Counted from the stretch's first letter, positions 54,137 through 63,470 are shown. The stretch is DNA of 64,000 nucleotides from Sipunculus nudus (GCA_026874595.1 JAPPUL010000079.1:1665001-1729000), one strand, 5' to 3'. Numbers and translations: made by a program. Notes: generated by a model from the letters alone, not told the origin.

Positions 54137-55549
54137 ATGAAAAGGTTGAAAAGGTTTGGTATTGCTTTGTTTGGGGTTGTAATAATTCTTGGGGTAGCGT
54201 ACTGGTATACGTTTGCCCGAGAGGTTGCACTTGAGGATAAGTTTGATAAGGCAACACAAGAGTATGCCTTTGTGTTGCCAGAAGTGCAGAAGGTAAAAGG
54301 GCTTGCGGGCTTTAAGGCTGAGAATTGCAAGGCGTGTCACACGAAAGAGTATGAAGAATGGAAGGAGTCAACACATGCTAATGCGCTTAGGGATATACAA
54401 TTCCAGGCAGAGCTAACAAAAGATAGTTCCCCGAAGTGGGTATGTTTAAATTGTCACATACCGGTCCAAAACCAGCGAGAATACGTGCTTAAAGGATTTA
54501 AGGCTGGGAATATATATATGCCGTTGAAGGAAGAAAATCCAAGATTTGATGCAAAAATGCAAAAGGAAGCAGTAACTTGTGCAGTGTGTCATGTTAGAAC
54601 GCAAGGGGATGGGGAAGGGTATATAATAGGTCCGTACGGAAGTAAAAAAGCGCCACATCCAGTAAAGAAGGATAAGAGGTTTTTACAAGAGATATGCTAT
54701 AGGTGTCATAGTCCGAAGGGAGGCGGGATAACTGAGAATTTAGTGTGTTGGTTTAAAACGAAAGAAGAGCTTGAGTTGGGCCAAAAGTCTTTAGTAAAGA
54801 GTTATGGCCAAGAACAAAACTGTGTAAGTTGTCATATGCCAGAGGAGAAGCGGCTATTGGTACCGTTTATGAAAAACTTAAAGCCAAGAAAGGCAAGCCA
54901 ACATAACTGGGTAGGAGGGGGGATACCGAAATGGTATGCGAATTATGATAATCTGCTTAAAAGGGGTTATAAGTCTGCACTTGGTGTAAAAGTATCTGAA
55001 ATAAAGCATGAGGGAGGGCAGATAAAAGTTAAGGTATTGCTAAAGAACGAGAAAGCAGGTCATTACTTACCGACGGCAGATCCTGAAAGGATGATATTAG
55101 TGTACGCAAAACTTCTTGATGCAAGTAATAAAGAGCTTTATAAGGCAGAATATAAGATATGGCAACATTGGGAGTGGTCCCCGGCAAGAAAGATATCAGA
55201 TAATAGGCTTGCGCAGGGAGAGGTGCGGGAATGGGAAGCAAGTTTAAAGTTAGAAAGAGAAAAATCAATACAAGAAGGGTTAAAGGTACAAATAAAAGCA
55301 ATCCACGTAAGGCTTTCGAGTAAGAATGCAAAATATATGATGAAAGCAAAGGGAGTAAACGAAAAGCATTTTCCTAAGGGACAATATTACGTTGAAAATG
55401 CAATAAATTATTATCCTATGGCAAGTTATGTATATATGGAAGAGATAGATGTAAAAAGTGGAAAAAGTGAGAAGGTGTACACGATGGAAGAGTTAATAGA
55501 GCTTTCCAAAAAAGAGAAAGGGAAGCCGCTGTCAGAGCGAGAATATTAA
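54137..55549 (+). CDS. membrane-anchored pentaheme cytochrome c
   Basis: This is an electron-transfer protein of 470 residues anchored by an N-terminal helix (FGIALFGVVIILGVAYWYT) and facing the periplasm. Five CxxCH heme sites occur: CKACH (64), CLNCH (103), CAVCH (148), CYRCH (187) and CVSCH (229). The order resembles cytochrome c554-type multiheme proteins. The C-terminal half has no heme and carries AGHYLPTADPERMILVY and DNRLAQGEVREWEA, a beta-sandwich-like region seen in some multiheme cytochrome families. The redox partner is unknown. Its stop codon lies inside the first unit of a 12-bp repeat array. Confidence 0.9.
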   Translation: MKRLKRFGIALFGVVIILGVAYWYTFAREVALEDKFDKATQEYAFVLPEVQKVKGLAGFKAENCKACHTKEYEEWKESTHANALRDIQFQAELTKDSSPKWVCLNCHIPVQNQREYVLKGFKAGNIYMPLKEENPRFDAKMQKEAVTCAVCHVRTQGDGEGYIIGPYGSKKAPHPVKKDKRFLQEICYRCHSPKGGGITENLVCWFKTKEELELGQKSLVKSYGQEQNCVSCHMPEEKRLLVPFMKNLKPRKASQHNWVGGGIPKWYANYDNLLKRGYKSALGVKVSEIKHEGGQIKVKVLLKNEKAGHYLPTADPERMILVYAKLLDASNKELYKAEYKIWQHWEWSPARKISDNRLAQGEVREWEASLKLEREKSIQEGLKVQIKAIHVRLSSKNAKYMMKAKGVNEKHFPKGQYYVENAINYYPMASYVYMEEIDVKSGKSEKVYTMEELIELSKKEKGKPLSEREY

Positions 55550-55600
55550 AGAGAATATTAAAGAGAATATTAAAGAGAATATTAAAGAGAATATTAAAAA
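55539..55600. repeat. 12-bp tandem repeat (about five copies)
   Basis: The unit gagaatattaaa repeats from the last codons of the cytochrome gene to the end of the convergent mnmA gene. The first copy supplies the cytochrome TAA stop. Each copy contains a stop codon, so expansion would not alter the protein. Confidence 0.9.
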
Positions 55601-56658
55601 GGGTTATCAATAATACCAGAGAAAGCGACATTATCATTAATATAGCCGACTGCCCCCTGCCCTGGTGTAATAGCAAGTACTTGTTCATTAAAAGCCAAGG
55701 TAGCCGTCGAGTTATTAAAATTAGCGAAGGTAGCATCTTGTCCTTTATGCATGTATCTAACTTTAACATTAAAAGTAGTGCTTCTTATATCCTCAGGGGG
55801 CAAATCCAAAAGCCAGTTTAAAGAAGACATATTAAGATTAAAGTGAAAAGGTTTATCCCCGATGGTGATATTGTTAGTAACTGGGTTAATATGAGTAACA
55901 TAAGCGGGTTTGCCGATAGAGACATTTAAACCCTTCCGTTGTCCGATGGTATAAAAAGGGATACCCTCATGCTTTGCCAAGACATTATTATTTTGGTCTA
56001 TAATGTTTCCGGGTTTAATATTGCTATTAGAACCATATTCTTTAATAAAGTCTTTGTAGCTGTCCTTATGCACGAAACACATTTCTTGACTTTCTTTTTT
56101 ATTAGCAATATGGTGAATATCTAGAGATTTCAAGAATTCAATATTCTGTTTTTTAGAGGTCTTACCGAGTGGGAATAAACAGCGTTTTAAAGTAGTTTTG
56201 TCAAGACGGCTTAAGAAGTAAGATTGGTCTTTTAGGGAGTCAATACCCTTTTTTAAAATGGGGCTATTGCTTTTGTTGTTTTCAATAATGGCATAGTGTC
56301 CGGTGGCGATATAATTATATCCTAAAGTAGCAGCAAAGTCTATAATAGAATTAAACTTAACAATGGCATTACAAGTTAAACAAGCATTAGGAGTCTTGCC
56401 GAGTAAATATTGGTTAACAAAGTAGTCAATAACTTTATGTTTAAAAAGCTCTTGAGTGTCGATGACGTAATGTTTAATATTGAATCGCTTACAAATATCT
56501 TTAGCATCACTAATACCATCTTTGAGTAAAGAACATTTAGAATGTTCTTTGGAATAGTTTTTCATAGTGATGGCAATAAGGTCATGCCCTTTGCGTTTTA
56601 AACGTATTAAAGCGGAGGTACTATCAATGCCTCCCGATAAAGCGACAGCAATTTTCAT
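55594..56658 (-). CDS. mnmA: tRNA-specific 2-thiouridylase MnmA
   Basis: MnmA thiolates U34 of tRNA-Glu, -Gln and -Lys, taking sulfur from the Tus relay or directly from a cysteine desulfurase. It has the PP-loop VALSGGIDSTSALI, the first catalytic Cys in GKTPNACLTCNAIVKF, GYNYIATGHYA, DQSYFLSRLDKTTLKRCLFP, the second Cys in SQEMCFVHKDSYKDFI, and GQRKGLNVSIGKPAYV. The 354-residue length is typical. It is convergent with the cytochrome gene and divergent from glnE. tusA at 2.2 kb could supply sulfur. Confidence 0.94.
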   Translation of the reverse strand: MKIAVALSGGIDSTSALIRLKRKGHDLIAITMKNYSKEHSKCSLLKDGISDAKDICKRFNIKHYVIDTQELFKHKVIDYFVNQYLLGKTPNACLTCNAIVKFNSIIDFAATLGYNYIATGHYAIIENNKSNSPILKKGIDSLKDQSYFLSRLDKTTLKRCLFPLGKTSKKQNIEFLKSLDIHHIANKKESQEMCFVHKDSYKDFIKEYGSNSNIKPGNIIDQNNNVLAKHEGIPFYTIGQRKGLNVSIGKPAYVTHINPVTNNITIGDKPFHFNLNMSSLNWLLDLPPEDIRSTTFNVKVRYMHKGQDATFANFNNSTATLAFNEQVLAITPGQGAVGYINDNVAFSGIIDNPF

Positions 56659-56670
56659 AATGTTCTAAAA

Positions 56671-56706
56671 TAGTTTTATAAAAGTTTTATAAAAGTTTTA
56701 TAAAAG
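56671..56706. repeat. 11-bp tandem repeat (three copies) upstream of mnmA
   Basis: The unit agttttataaa is repeated in tandem immediately before the mnmA start (reverse strand), so any mnmA leader would contain it. Confidence 0.8.
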
Positions 56707-56865
56707 GGTTTGGTAAAGCTTAAAAATAAAAGAGTGATTATATTTATAATATATACTAATTGTACTGATAATAAAAGTAAATATAATCCCTCTAAAGTAT
56801 ACAAATGTAAAGATAAAAAAATAACAGATATGAATAAATAAAAATAAAAAAGATAGAAGAAAAAG

Positions 56866-59800
56866 GTGATGTTAAAAGCAGGAGAGAGAAAAGAATCATT
56901 TGCAAGAGTGCTTAAACTATTAAAAGCGGATAAGAAGCTAATTGATTTGGAAGAGTCAAGATTTGTGGAGGAGGTAAAAGCTAGGCTTTTGGAACTTAGT
57001 TTGGAATTGGGAGTAATGGAGGCTATGGAACGAATTAGTGAGGAGGTAAAAAGGTGGCTAAATTTTTTTGAAAGGAGGATGGGAGGTTTAATTTTACTAA
57101 GCAAATGTTATGAGAAGGCGGGTGATAAGGGATGGTTTGTTGAAATATTTTTGAGTTCATCAATTTTCCGAGAGTGCTTAAAGACGATTTTATCCTATCC
57201 TTACTTGTGTCGGATATTGTTTGAGGAGATAGAGATACTAAAACGGGTCTTTGAAAATAGCTTTATAGATGAGATATCAGAGTGCGTAAATAGCCTTAAA
57301 TCAAGACTAAATGATTCTAGATATTTTTTAGGAGAGGAGGGATGGAAGGGGGAGGATGCAGTGTGGGAAGTGGATGAGAAACTTTCAAAAGAGTTTTATA
57401 AACATTTGGGAGTGTATGGTGTGGGAGGAGGGGGAGATGGGAAGGGGGAGGAGTTAGGGGAGGAGTTGCTGGAGCGGCTTAATTTCAGGAGTCTAAATAG
57501 TTTTAAGAGAGTACAGATATTACGAATAGGGTGTTTGAAGGGGATGGGAGTCTATAATATAGAGGATGTAGGGAGGAGGCTTAGCGCAGTTGGGGATTTA
57601 ATATTAGGAAAGGTTTTGGAACGAGAGCGAAAGCTATTAGAAAGACGTTTAGGAAAGCAGGATGGGTTATCAATAGCAGTAATAGGTCTTAATAACTACG
57701 CATTACATAAACTGACCTACACGGATAAATATGATATTTTATTCGTGTATGAAAATGTGGTAAAAGGAGAGGTAGGCGGAGATGCATGGAAGCGAGGGCT
57801 TAAATTTAAGGATGCTTTAATAGAGCATGTAATAGATTTTCTAATGCCGAAAGGGGAGGAGGCCTTATACAATCTTAATTATCATAAGAAATCGAAGAGA
57901 AGCAATTATCCTCTAAATAAAACAACAAAAGGATATATAGACTATATAGAGAATGAAAATATAGTGCATAGGTACGATTTAATAAATATGCGATACATAG
58001 GAGGCGATAAATCGCTTGGAATATATTTCATAAATGCCCTTAGGCGTCTTGTGTATAGAAAATACTTATCAACAGAAGAGGTGAAAGAGCATGAGCGACT
58101 TATAGGGAGTATATTCAAATCATTTAGTAAAAAGCCCATAAAGACAATAGATAAGATAATAAACTTGTTGTGTATGTTATACGCAAAAGGGGAGAAAGAA
58201 GGTAATAAAAAGAATGTAAGATGTAAATTAGAAGAGATAGTTGAGCATGGATTTATGAGTGAATCGGAGTGTGAGGCGGTATTTGATAGTTATACCTTTT
58301 TGAAGGAGTTAAAATACCAAAGAGAATTATATGATTTTAGAGACTGGAGTTATTTTTTCTCGAATCTAGATACAATAAAAGAGAACAAACTAACGATATA
58401 CACATTGCTGTTATCAAAAGGGTCTATAAGAGAGAAGGGTGTGTCAAAAGACATAGAGGGTACGTTAAGAGCATTATTTAATGAAGTTATATATGCTACA
58501 GAGCGTATATTCAGAAAGTACATAAAAGTGTTTGTAGATAAGCGTAGTTACCTAATCACCTTATTGTACCTACGCGAAGATGAGAGTGAATATGGGATGG
58601 AAGGTTTTTTAAAAGAGCTAGGTTTTGCGGATGCAGTGAATGCGATAAGGAGTATAAGGGAAATAAGCAATGTGCAACAAATGGGAAAAGAGAAGTATGT
58701 AGAAACCTTAGTATTGCTTTTTGAGCTAGTGGAAAAGGAAAAAAGTCTTCAAATAAATATAGATAAGATACTGTTTTATTTTTTGAAGCTTTTAGAATGC
58801 TATGGGATATTAGATAGTTTATTTGTGTTATTGATAGAGTATCCGCAACTACTTTTACGTCTAACAACAATCTTTTCAAAGAGTATATTTCTAAGCGAGC
58901 TTCTAATAAGCCACCCCCAATATTTAGAAGAGGTTGGAGATGAAGTATTTGTCTATAGCAAGCCAACAGATAAGCTATTGGAAGAAGAGTTTAAAGGATT
59001 TAGTTTAGGAAATAGCTTTAACGATGCAATAAAAGAATTAAAAGCGTATGAAAGTTTGCGACTTGGGCTTCAGCAGTTATTAAATCTTGAAGTAGAAGAG
59101 CTTGGCAAACGTCTTACGGAGCTTTCAGAGTTTATATTGCTGAAGACATTTAATTATTATCATGGAGCATCGAGTAAGAAGTTAGGTTATAAGAGCGAAG
59201 AATACGGGCTTGTGATGCTGGGCAAGCTTGGTGGATATGAGATGAGTTTTGGTTCGGATCTAGATATATATTTAGTATACAATGAGCGAGAAGACATAGG
59301 CGAGGGATATGATAGTAATATGTTTTATAAAGTGGTATTAAATGCTTTGAATGGTTTTTTTGCTAAGGCGATATCATATGGAGGTTTATATGAACTAGAT
59401 TTGAAACTTAGGCCGGAGGGACGCAATGCTCCAATAACGGTAAGCTATAAGAAGTTAAAAGATTATCTTTTGGAAGGAAGAGCTAATAAAGAGCGGGTGT
59501 GGGAGCGTTTGTTATATACAAAGGCACGGATTTACTCACCAAATGTAGAGTTTAAAGAGGCACTAGAAGTTCTTATAAGAGATTTTGTATTGCCTAAGGG
59601 GGGGTTAGAAGTGGGGGATGATGAGCTTAAAGAAGAGGTTTTAGTGATGCGGGAGCGGATATCAAAAAATGCTTTAAAGAAAGGTAAGGGAAGTAGAGGT
59701 AAGGGAAGTAGATATTTATTTAAAAAGGGGCGAGGGGGGTTGCTTGATATAGAATTCCTGGTTGAATATCTTATATTACGCATGGGGAATATGGCTTATT

Positions 59801-60099
59801 TACCAAATAATACATATAAGAGTCTTAAAAAGCTATTTAAGGAAGGAGTAATAAGGGCAGAGGATTATAAAGTGCTTTTAGAAGGATTAAGGTTTTATAG
59901 GGAGCTTGAAGGGCTATTAAGGATAGAAGAGAATGTGGCGATAGAGGATTTATCTTATGGGGATGGGGAAAAAATCTTGGAACTAGCCTATTGTTTTAAT
60001 TTTAAGAATGCTAATGATTTTATATGCTATTGCCATGATAATATATCTAAAGTAGCAAATGTTTTTGATGACTATTTATGTAAAAATAAGTTATATTAA
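56866..60099 (+). CDS. glnE: glutamine synthetase adenylyltransferase GlnE
   Basis: GlnE is a two-headed enzyme that adenylylates and de-adenylylates glutamine synthetase. It is 1077 residues long, while many homologues are about 950. The C-terminal nucleotidyltransferase is intact (YGLVMLGKLGGYEMSFGSDL, then DIYLVYN; KLRPEGRNAPI; GLLDIEFLVEY). The N-terminal one, normally GKLGGxELNxSSDxDL, reads VIGLNNYALHKLTYTDKYDI, with GG lost and Lys at one of the metal-binding Asp positions, so the de-adenylylating head looks inactive. A 15-bp duplication gives GKGSRGKGSR at about residues 940-949. Confidence 0.9.
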   Translation: MMLKAGERKESFARVLKLLKADKKLIDLEESRFVEEVKARLLELSLELGVMEAMERISEEVKRWLNFFERRMGGLILLSKCYEKAGDKGWFVEIFLSSSIFRECLKTILSYPYLCRILFEEIEILKRVFENSFIDEISECVNSLKSRLNDSRYFLGEEGWKGEDAVWEVDEKLSKEFYKHLGVYGVGGGGDGKGEELGEELLERLNFRSLNSFKRVQILRIGCLKGMGVYNIEDVGRRLSAVGDLILGKVLERERKLLERRLGKQDGLSIAVIGLNNYALHKLTYTDKYDILFVYENVVKGEVGGDAWKRGLKFKDALIEHVIDFLMPKGEEALYNLNYHKKSKRSNYPLNKTTKGYIDYIENENIVHRYDLINMRYIGGDKSLGIYFINALRRLVYRKYLSTEEVKEHERLIGSIFKSFSKKPIKTIDKIINLLCMLYAKGEKEGNKKNVRCKLEEIVEHGFMSESECEAVFDSYTFLKELKYQRELYDFRDWSYFFSNLDTIKENKLTIYTLLLSKGSIREKGVSKDIEGTLRALFNEVIYATERIFRKYIKVFVDKRSYLITLLYLREDESEYGMEGFLKELGFADAVNAIRSIREISNVQQMGKEKYVETLVLLFELVEKEKSLQINIDKILFYFLKLLECYGILDSLFVLLIEYPQLLLRLTTIFSKSIFLSELLISHPQYLEEVGDEVFVYSKPTDKLLEEEFKGFSLGNSFNDAIKELKAYESLRLGLQQLLNLEVEELGKRLTELSEFILLKTFNYYHGASSKKLGYKSEEYGLVMLGKLGGYEMSFGSDLDIYLVYNEREDIGEGYDSNMFYKVVLNALNGFFAKAISYGGLYELDLKLRPEGRNAPITVSYKKLKDYLLEGRANKERVWERLLYTKARIYSPNVEFKEALEVLIRDFVLPKGGLEVGDDELKEEVLVMRERISKNALKKGKGSRGKGSRYLFKKGRGGLLDIEFLVEYLILRMGNMAYLPNNTYKSLKKLFKEGVIRAEDYKVLLEGLRFYRELEGLLRIEENVAIEDLSYGDGEKILELAYCFNFKNANDFICYCHDNISKVANVFDDYLCKNKLY

Positions 60100-60353
60100 T
60101 GAAGAATTATAATTAGTATAAAGAATAAAGCGAAGTAATCGTCTCCCTAGATTAGGCAAGGAAATAGATGTCGAATATAAAGGATTATGTTTGGATTTTA
60201 TAGGTATGTGATCATAATGTAGAGAGTATAAAACGGAAAATAGTTATTATGTAAGGGACATAGAAAGGGATATTGAAAGCAGATATACTAAAATTAGAAC
60301 TAGATGTATTTAGCGTAAATAATATTTTATAAGATTGATTGAGAGAATAGAGT
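60100..60353. other. spacer between glnE and the CheX fusion gene
   Basis: I saw no gene, tRNA or terminator in this 254-bp spacer. Confidence 0.4.
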
Positions 60354-61580
60354 ATGGATCTTAGATATGTAAACCCTTTTGTATCATCAGCAATAAGCAT
60401 AATAGAGGAAGCGGTTGGAATACATGCTATAAAAAAGAATATATATATAGCACATGGAAAAGAGAGTATAGGAGGAGTTAGCATATTCTTTACGTTACTT
60501 GGGGATGTAGAGGGACAGATAATATTTGACTTACCGTCAGGAATGACAACAAAGCTTGCAGAAAATATGATAGGGATAGGGTTTAGAGGAGATGATATAA
60601 AAGATACAAAGACTAAAGAGATATTAAAGTCAGCAATAACGGAACTGGGTAATATGATAGCGGGAACAGCAATTACCCGTCTTGAGGAACAAAGTTATAG
60701 TTGTAATATAAGTGCACCGGTGGTATATGTAGGTCCCAAAGCCCAGTTAACGAGAGAAAGCATAAGTACAATAGTAATTGAGATGTCGACGGAGCTTGGA
60801 GTATTTTCGATTAATTTAGCAGCAAGGGATGGTTCTGAGTGGGGCACAGCAGGGACATTATCTTTACTATTGGTTAGTATTCCAAAGAGTTTTTGCTATA
60901 GTGTGGTGCATGAGTTTATACCAAAGGGAGTAAAGGTATTGACAACTGATGATATAGCTTATGTAAACGAGAATAAAGTTGATGTTATGTGCTTAGATGT
61001 TGATATAGGTACTTATTCATTAGAAAAGAAGTTACAGGGTATATATAGTAATAGTAAGCATAAGGGAATAAAGGTGGTGGGGTATTCAGCAATAGGTGAT
61101 GAGTATCGTAATGATTTACTTTTATCCTATGGTGTGGTAGATATAATATCGAAAAATGGTCAACAAGTTGAGTTTGTAGAGAAGATGCATAATGCTTTTA
61201 ATAGGATAGGAATTGGCTTTACCAAGCGACGTAAGAATATATATGTAAAGGTATATCCAAACGATAAGTTTAAGATAAATTTAATAGGTGATATAGGATA
61301 TGCGGAGTTAATAAGAGGGGATATAGTAGAGCTTGGGACAACAGGTGTAGCCTTTCGTCCACAAAGGGAGAAATTAGAAATATTTAGCCTAAAGGAGGAG
61401 TTTGAAAAGATCCAACTTAATTTGCAGGGAAGATTTGGCCTAGTAAACGGAGTAGTATCAAGTATAAAGGGCGATATAGTAATAATAAGGTTTACAGAGG
61501 TACGCAAAGCGTTTATAGATTTGATATCGGAAATAATATATAGAAAGATATCATTAGAACATGGAACAGATATCTACTAA
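60354..61580 (+). CDS. CheX phosphatase-like domain fused to receiver-like and PilZ domains
   Basis: This 408-residue cytoplasmic protein has three parts. Residues 1-160 are CheX-like, with the phosphatase motif E-x2-N in ITELGNMIAGTA (Glu97, Asn100). CheX normally dephosphorylates CheY. Residues about 183-275 look like a shortened receiver domain: VLTTDD, VDVMCLDVDIG, KVVGYSAIGDE and VVDIISKNG, but the segment between the first Asp pair and the acceptor Asp is too short. Residues 280-405 resemble PilZ (KRRKNIYVKV, VELGTTGVAF), a c-di-GMP sensor. The combination suggests c-di-GMP-controlled CheY dephosphorylation (inference). No che gene is adjacent. Confidence 0.8.
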   Translation: MDLRYVNPFVSSAISIIEEAVGIHAIKKNIYIAHGKESIGGVSIFFTLLGDVEGQIIFDLPSGMTTKLAENMIGIGFRGDDIKDTKTKEILKSAITELGNMIAGTAITRLEEQSYSCNISAPVVYVGPKAQLTRESISTIVIEMSTELGVFSINLAARDGSEWGTAGTLSLLLVSIPKSFCYSVVHEFIPKGVKVLTTDDIAYVNENKVDVMCLDVDIGTYSLEKKLQGIYSNSKHKGIKVVGYSAIGDEYRNDLLLSYGVVDIISKNGQQVEFVEKMHNAFNRIGIGFTKRRKNIYVKVYPNDKFKINLIGDIGYAELIRGDIVELGTTGVAFRPQREKLEIFSLKEEFEKIQLNLQGRFGLVNGVVSSIKGDIVIIRFTEVRKAFIDLISEIIYRKISLEHGTDIY

Positions 61581-61691
61581 AAAAAAATAGGATTAAGGTT
61601 TACACGGGAAAGAAAGATTATTATACTTAAGATACTGTTATTTAAGAAGGGATGGAAATACTATATAAGTATTTTTAAGAGGTGAGAATGT

Positions 61692-61787
61692 ATGAGAATT
61701 AACGATATAATAATAAAGTCCGCACAAAAGGCATCTAGAGAATGGTTTGAACTTCAGCTTCAAGCGCCTACACTGCCCCTATGGTAG
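61692..61787 (+). CDS. 31-codon ORF upstream of leuA, possible leader peptide
   Basis: A short ORF with a strong gaggtgag site begins MRINDIIIKSAQKASREW and ends in LQLQAPTLPLW, with four Leu codons in its last eleven positions. Its TAG stop lies inside a hairpin (61776-61790). It ends 105 bp before leuA. A Leu-rich peptide ahead of leuA suggests leader-peptide control, but there is no consecutive Leu run and no T-tract terminator, so the case is weak. It could also be a truncated gene. Confidence 0.4.
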   Translation: MRINDIIIKSAQKASREWFELQLQAPTLPLW

Positions 61788-61790
61788 GGG
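61776..61790 (+). promoter_or_regulatory. hairpin over the short ORF stop codon
   Basis: CCCCTA and TAGGGG form a perfect 6-bp stem with a three-base loop. It is followed by A residues rather than T, so it is not a standard terminator. Confidence 0.5.
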
Positions 61791-61892
61791 TAAAAAAAAT
61801 AAAATCCAAAACAAAAATAAAGTAAATTAAAATAATATGACGTGATATGAAGGTAGGAGGGGGGTGAGCTAATAAAGGTTAGAGGTATAATA

Positions 61893-63437
61893 ATGGATAA
61901 AGTATATATATTCGACACAACATTAAGAGATGGAGAGCAAGCACCTGGTTTTTCGATGGACATAGAGGAGAAGTTATCGTTTGCGCGTCAGCTTAAGAGA
62001 TTAAGAGTTGATGTAATAGAAGCTGGGTTTCCGGTATCATCGCCGATACAATTTGAGGGGGTAAAGCGAATAGCAGAGGAGATAGAAGGGATAACGATAG
62101 CAGGTCTTGCAAGGGCTTTAGAGAAAGATATAGATGTATGCTATAAAGCAATAAAAGAATCTTCAAAACCAAGAATTCATACATTTATAGCAACAAGCCC
62201 AATACACATGGAATATAAGTTAAAAAAGCAATCAAGTGAAGTACTTGATATGTCCCAAAAGGCGGTAAGCTATGCACGTAGTTTATGCGAGGAGGTTGAG
62301 TTTTCGGCAGAAGATGCAACCCGAACAGACATAGGTTTTTTGTGCGAGATAGTGGAAGCGGCAATAGAAAGCGGAGCGAAGATAGTAAATATACCAGACA
62401 CAGTAGGCTACACAGTTCCAAAGGAGTTTTATGATACTATAAAGGAGCTTTATAAACGAGTTAAGAATATAAACGAGGCAATAATAAGCGTACACTGTCA
62501 TAATGATTTGGGCTTAGCGGTAGCAAACTCCCTAGCAGCAGTAAATGCAGGAGCAAGACAAATAGAATGTAGTGTAAATGGGATAGGGGAGAGGGCCGGT
62601 AATGCGGCATTAGAAGAGATAGTGTCTTGTTTAAATGTAAGAAAGGATTTGTATGGACTTCATACAGGAGTTAATGCAAAGGAGATATATGCATCAAGCG
62701 TACAGCTTTCGAATATAACTAGTGTATTTGTGCAGCCCAACAAAGCGATAGTGGGAAAGAATGCGTTTGCACATGAATCTGGGATACATCAGGATGGGAT
62801 ATTGAAATATCCGCAAACGTATGAGATAATGACACCGGAGTCAATAGGAAAGAGGAGCAGTATGATAGTGCTTGGACGTCATTCCGGTAAACATGGTTTT
62901 AAAAATCGTGTAGAGCAATTATCAATAGAGCTTGACGCACAACATTTTGAGAGGGCGTACGAGAGATTTTTGAAGGTAGCAGATAAGAAGAAAGAAGTAT
63001 ATGATGAAGATATATATGCAATAGTGGCAGATGAGCTTATGCCGAGTATAGAATCGACCTACGAGCTAATAGATTTTCATACATTTTGTGGTAGCGACCC
63101 GGCCTTAGCGAGTGCAACAGTGCATTTAGTTAAGAAAGGAGAGAGTTTAAAAGCGGGAGCAACCGGTGATGGTCCTATAAGCGCAGTATATAATGCAATT
63201 AATAAGATAGTGGGAATAGATGTGCAATTAAAAAGGTATAGTATAAATGCGATAACGGAAGGAGCGGATGCTATCGGGGAAGTGAGCGTAATAATAAATC
63301 ACGAAAATCATATGGCCTCAGGGCATGGTTCTAGTACGGATATAATATTTGCAAGTACGAAGGCGTATGTATTAGCGCTAAACAAGTTGTTAAACGAGTT
63401 GAAGCTGAAGAAAGGGAGTCTACAAAAGCAGGATTAA
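61893..63437 (+). CDS. leuA: 2-isopropylmalate synthase
   Basis: LeuA condenses 2-oxoisovalerate with acetyl-CoA at the start of leucine synthesis. The HMGL-like barrel carries FDTTLRDGEQAPGFSM, the metal HxH in SVHCHNDLGLAVAN, GERAGNAALEE and HESGIHQDGILK. The C-terminal leucine-sensing domain (about 390-510) includes FHTFCGSDPALASATV and ASGHGSSTDIIFAS. At 514 residues this is the full-length, feedback-regulated form. No other leu gene is seen. The site gttagaggtataat precedes the ATG. Confidence 0.95.
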   Translation: MDKVYIFDTTLRDGEQAPGFSMDIEEKLSFARQLKRLRVDVIEAGFPVSSPIQFEGVKRIAEEIEGITIAGLARALEKDIDVCYKAIKESSKPRIHTFIATSPIHMEYKLKKQSSEVLDMSQKAVSYARSLCEEVEFSAEDATRTDIGFLCEIVEAAIESGAKIVNIPDTVGYTVPKEFYDTIKELYKRVKNINEAIISVHCHNDLGLAVANSLAAVNAGARQIECSVNGIGERAGNAALEEIVSCLNVRKDLYGLHTGVNAKEIYASSVQLSNITSVFVQPNKAIVGKNAFAHESGIHQDGILKYPQTYEIMTPESIGKRSSMIVLGRHSGKHGFKNRVEQLSIELDAQHFERAYERFLKVADKKKEVYDEDIYAIVADELMPSIESTYELIDFHTFCGSDPALASATVHLVKKGESLKAGATGDGPISAVYNAINKIVGIDVQLKRYSINAITEGADAIGEVSVIINHENHMASGHGSSTDIIFASTKAYVLALNKLLNELKLKKGSLQKQD

Positions 63438-63470
63438 GGTAAAAAGTACAAGGTAAAAAGTACAAGGTAG
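63436..63470. repeat. 14-bp tandem repeat between convergent genes
   Basis: The unit aaggtaaaaagtac occurs two and a half times, filling the gap between the leuA stop and the stop of the radical SAM gene. Confidence 0.85.

Noticed and set aside
61776-61800. Intrinsic terminator before leuA
   Set aside because: The hairpin is followed by A residues on the plus strand and has no T-tract at the right side on either strand.
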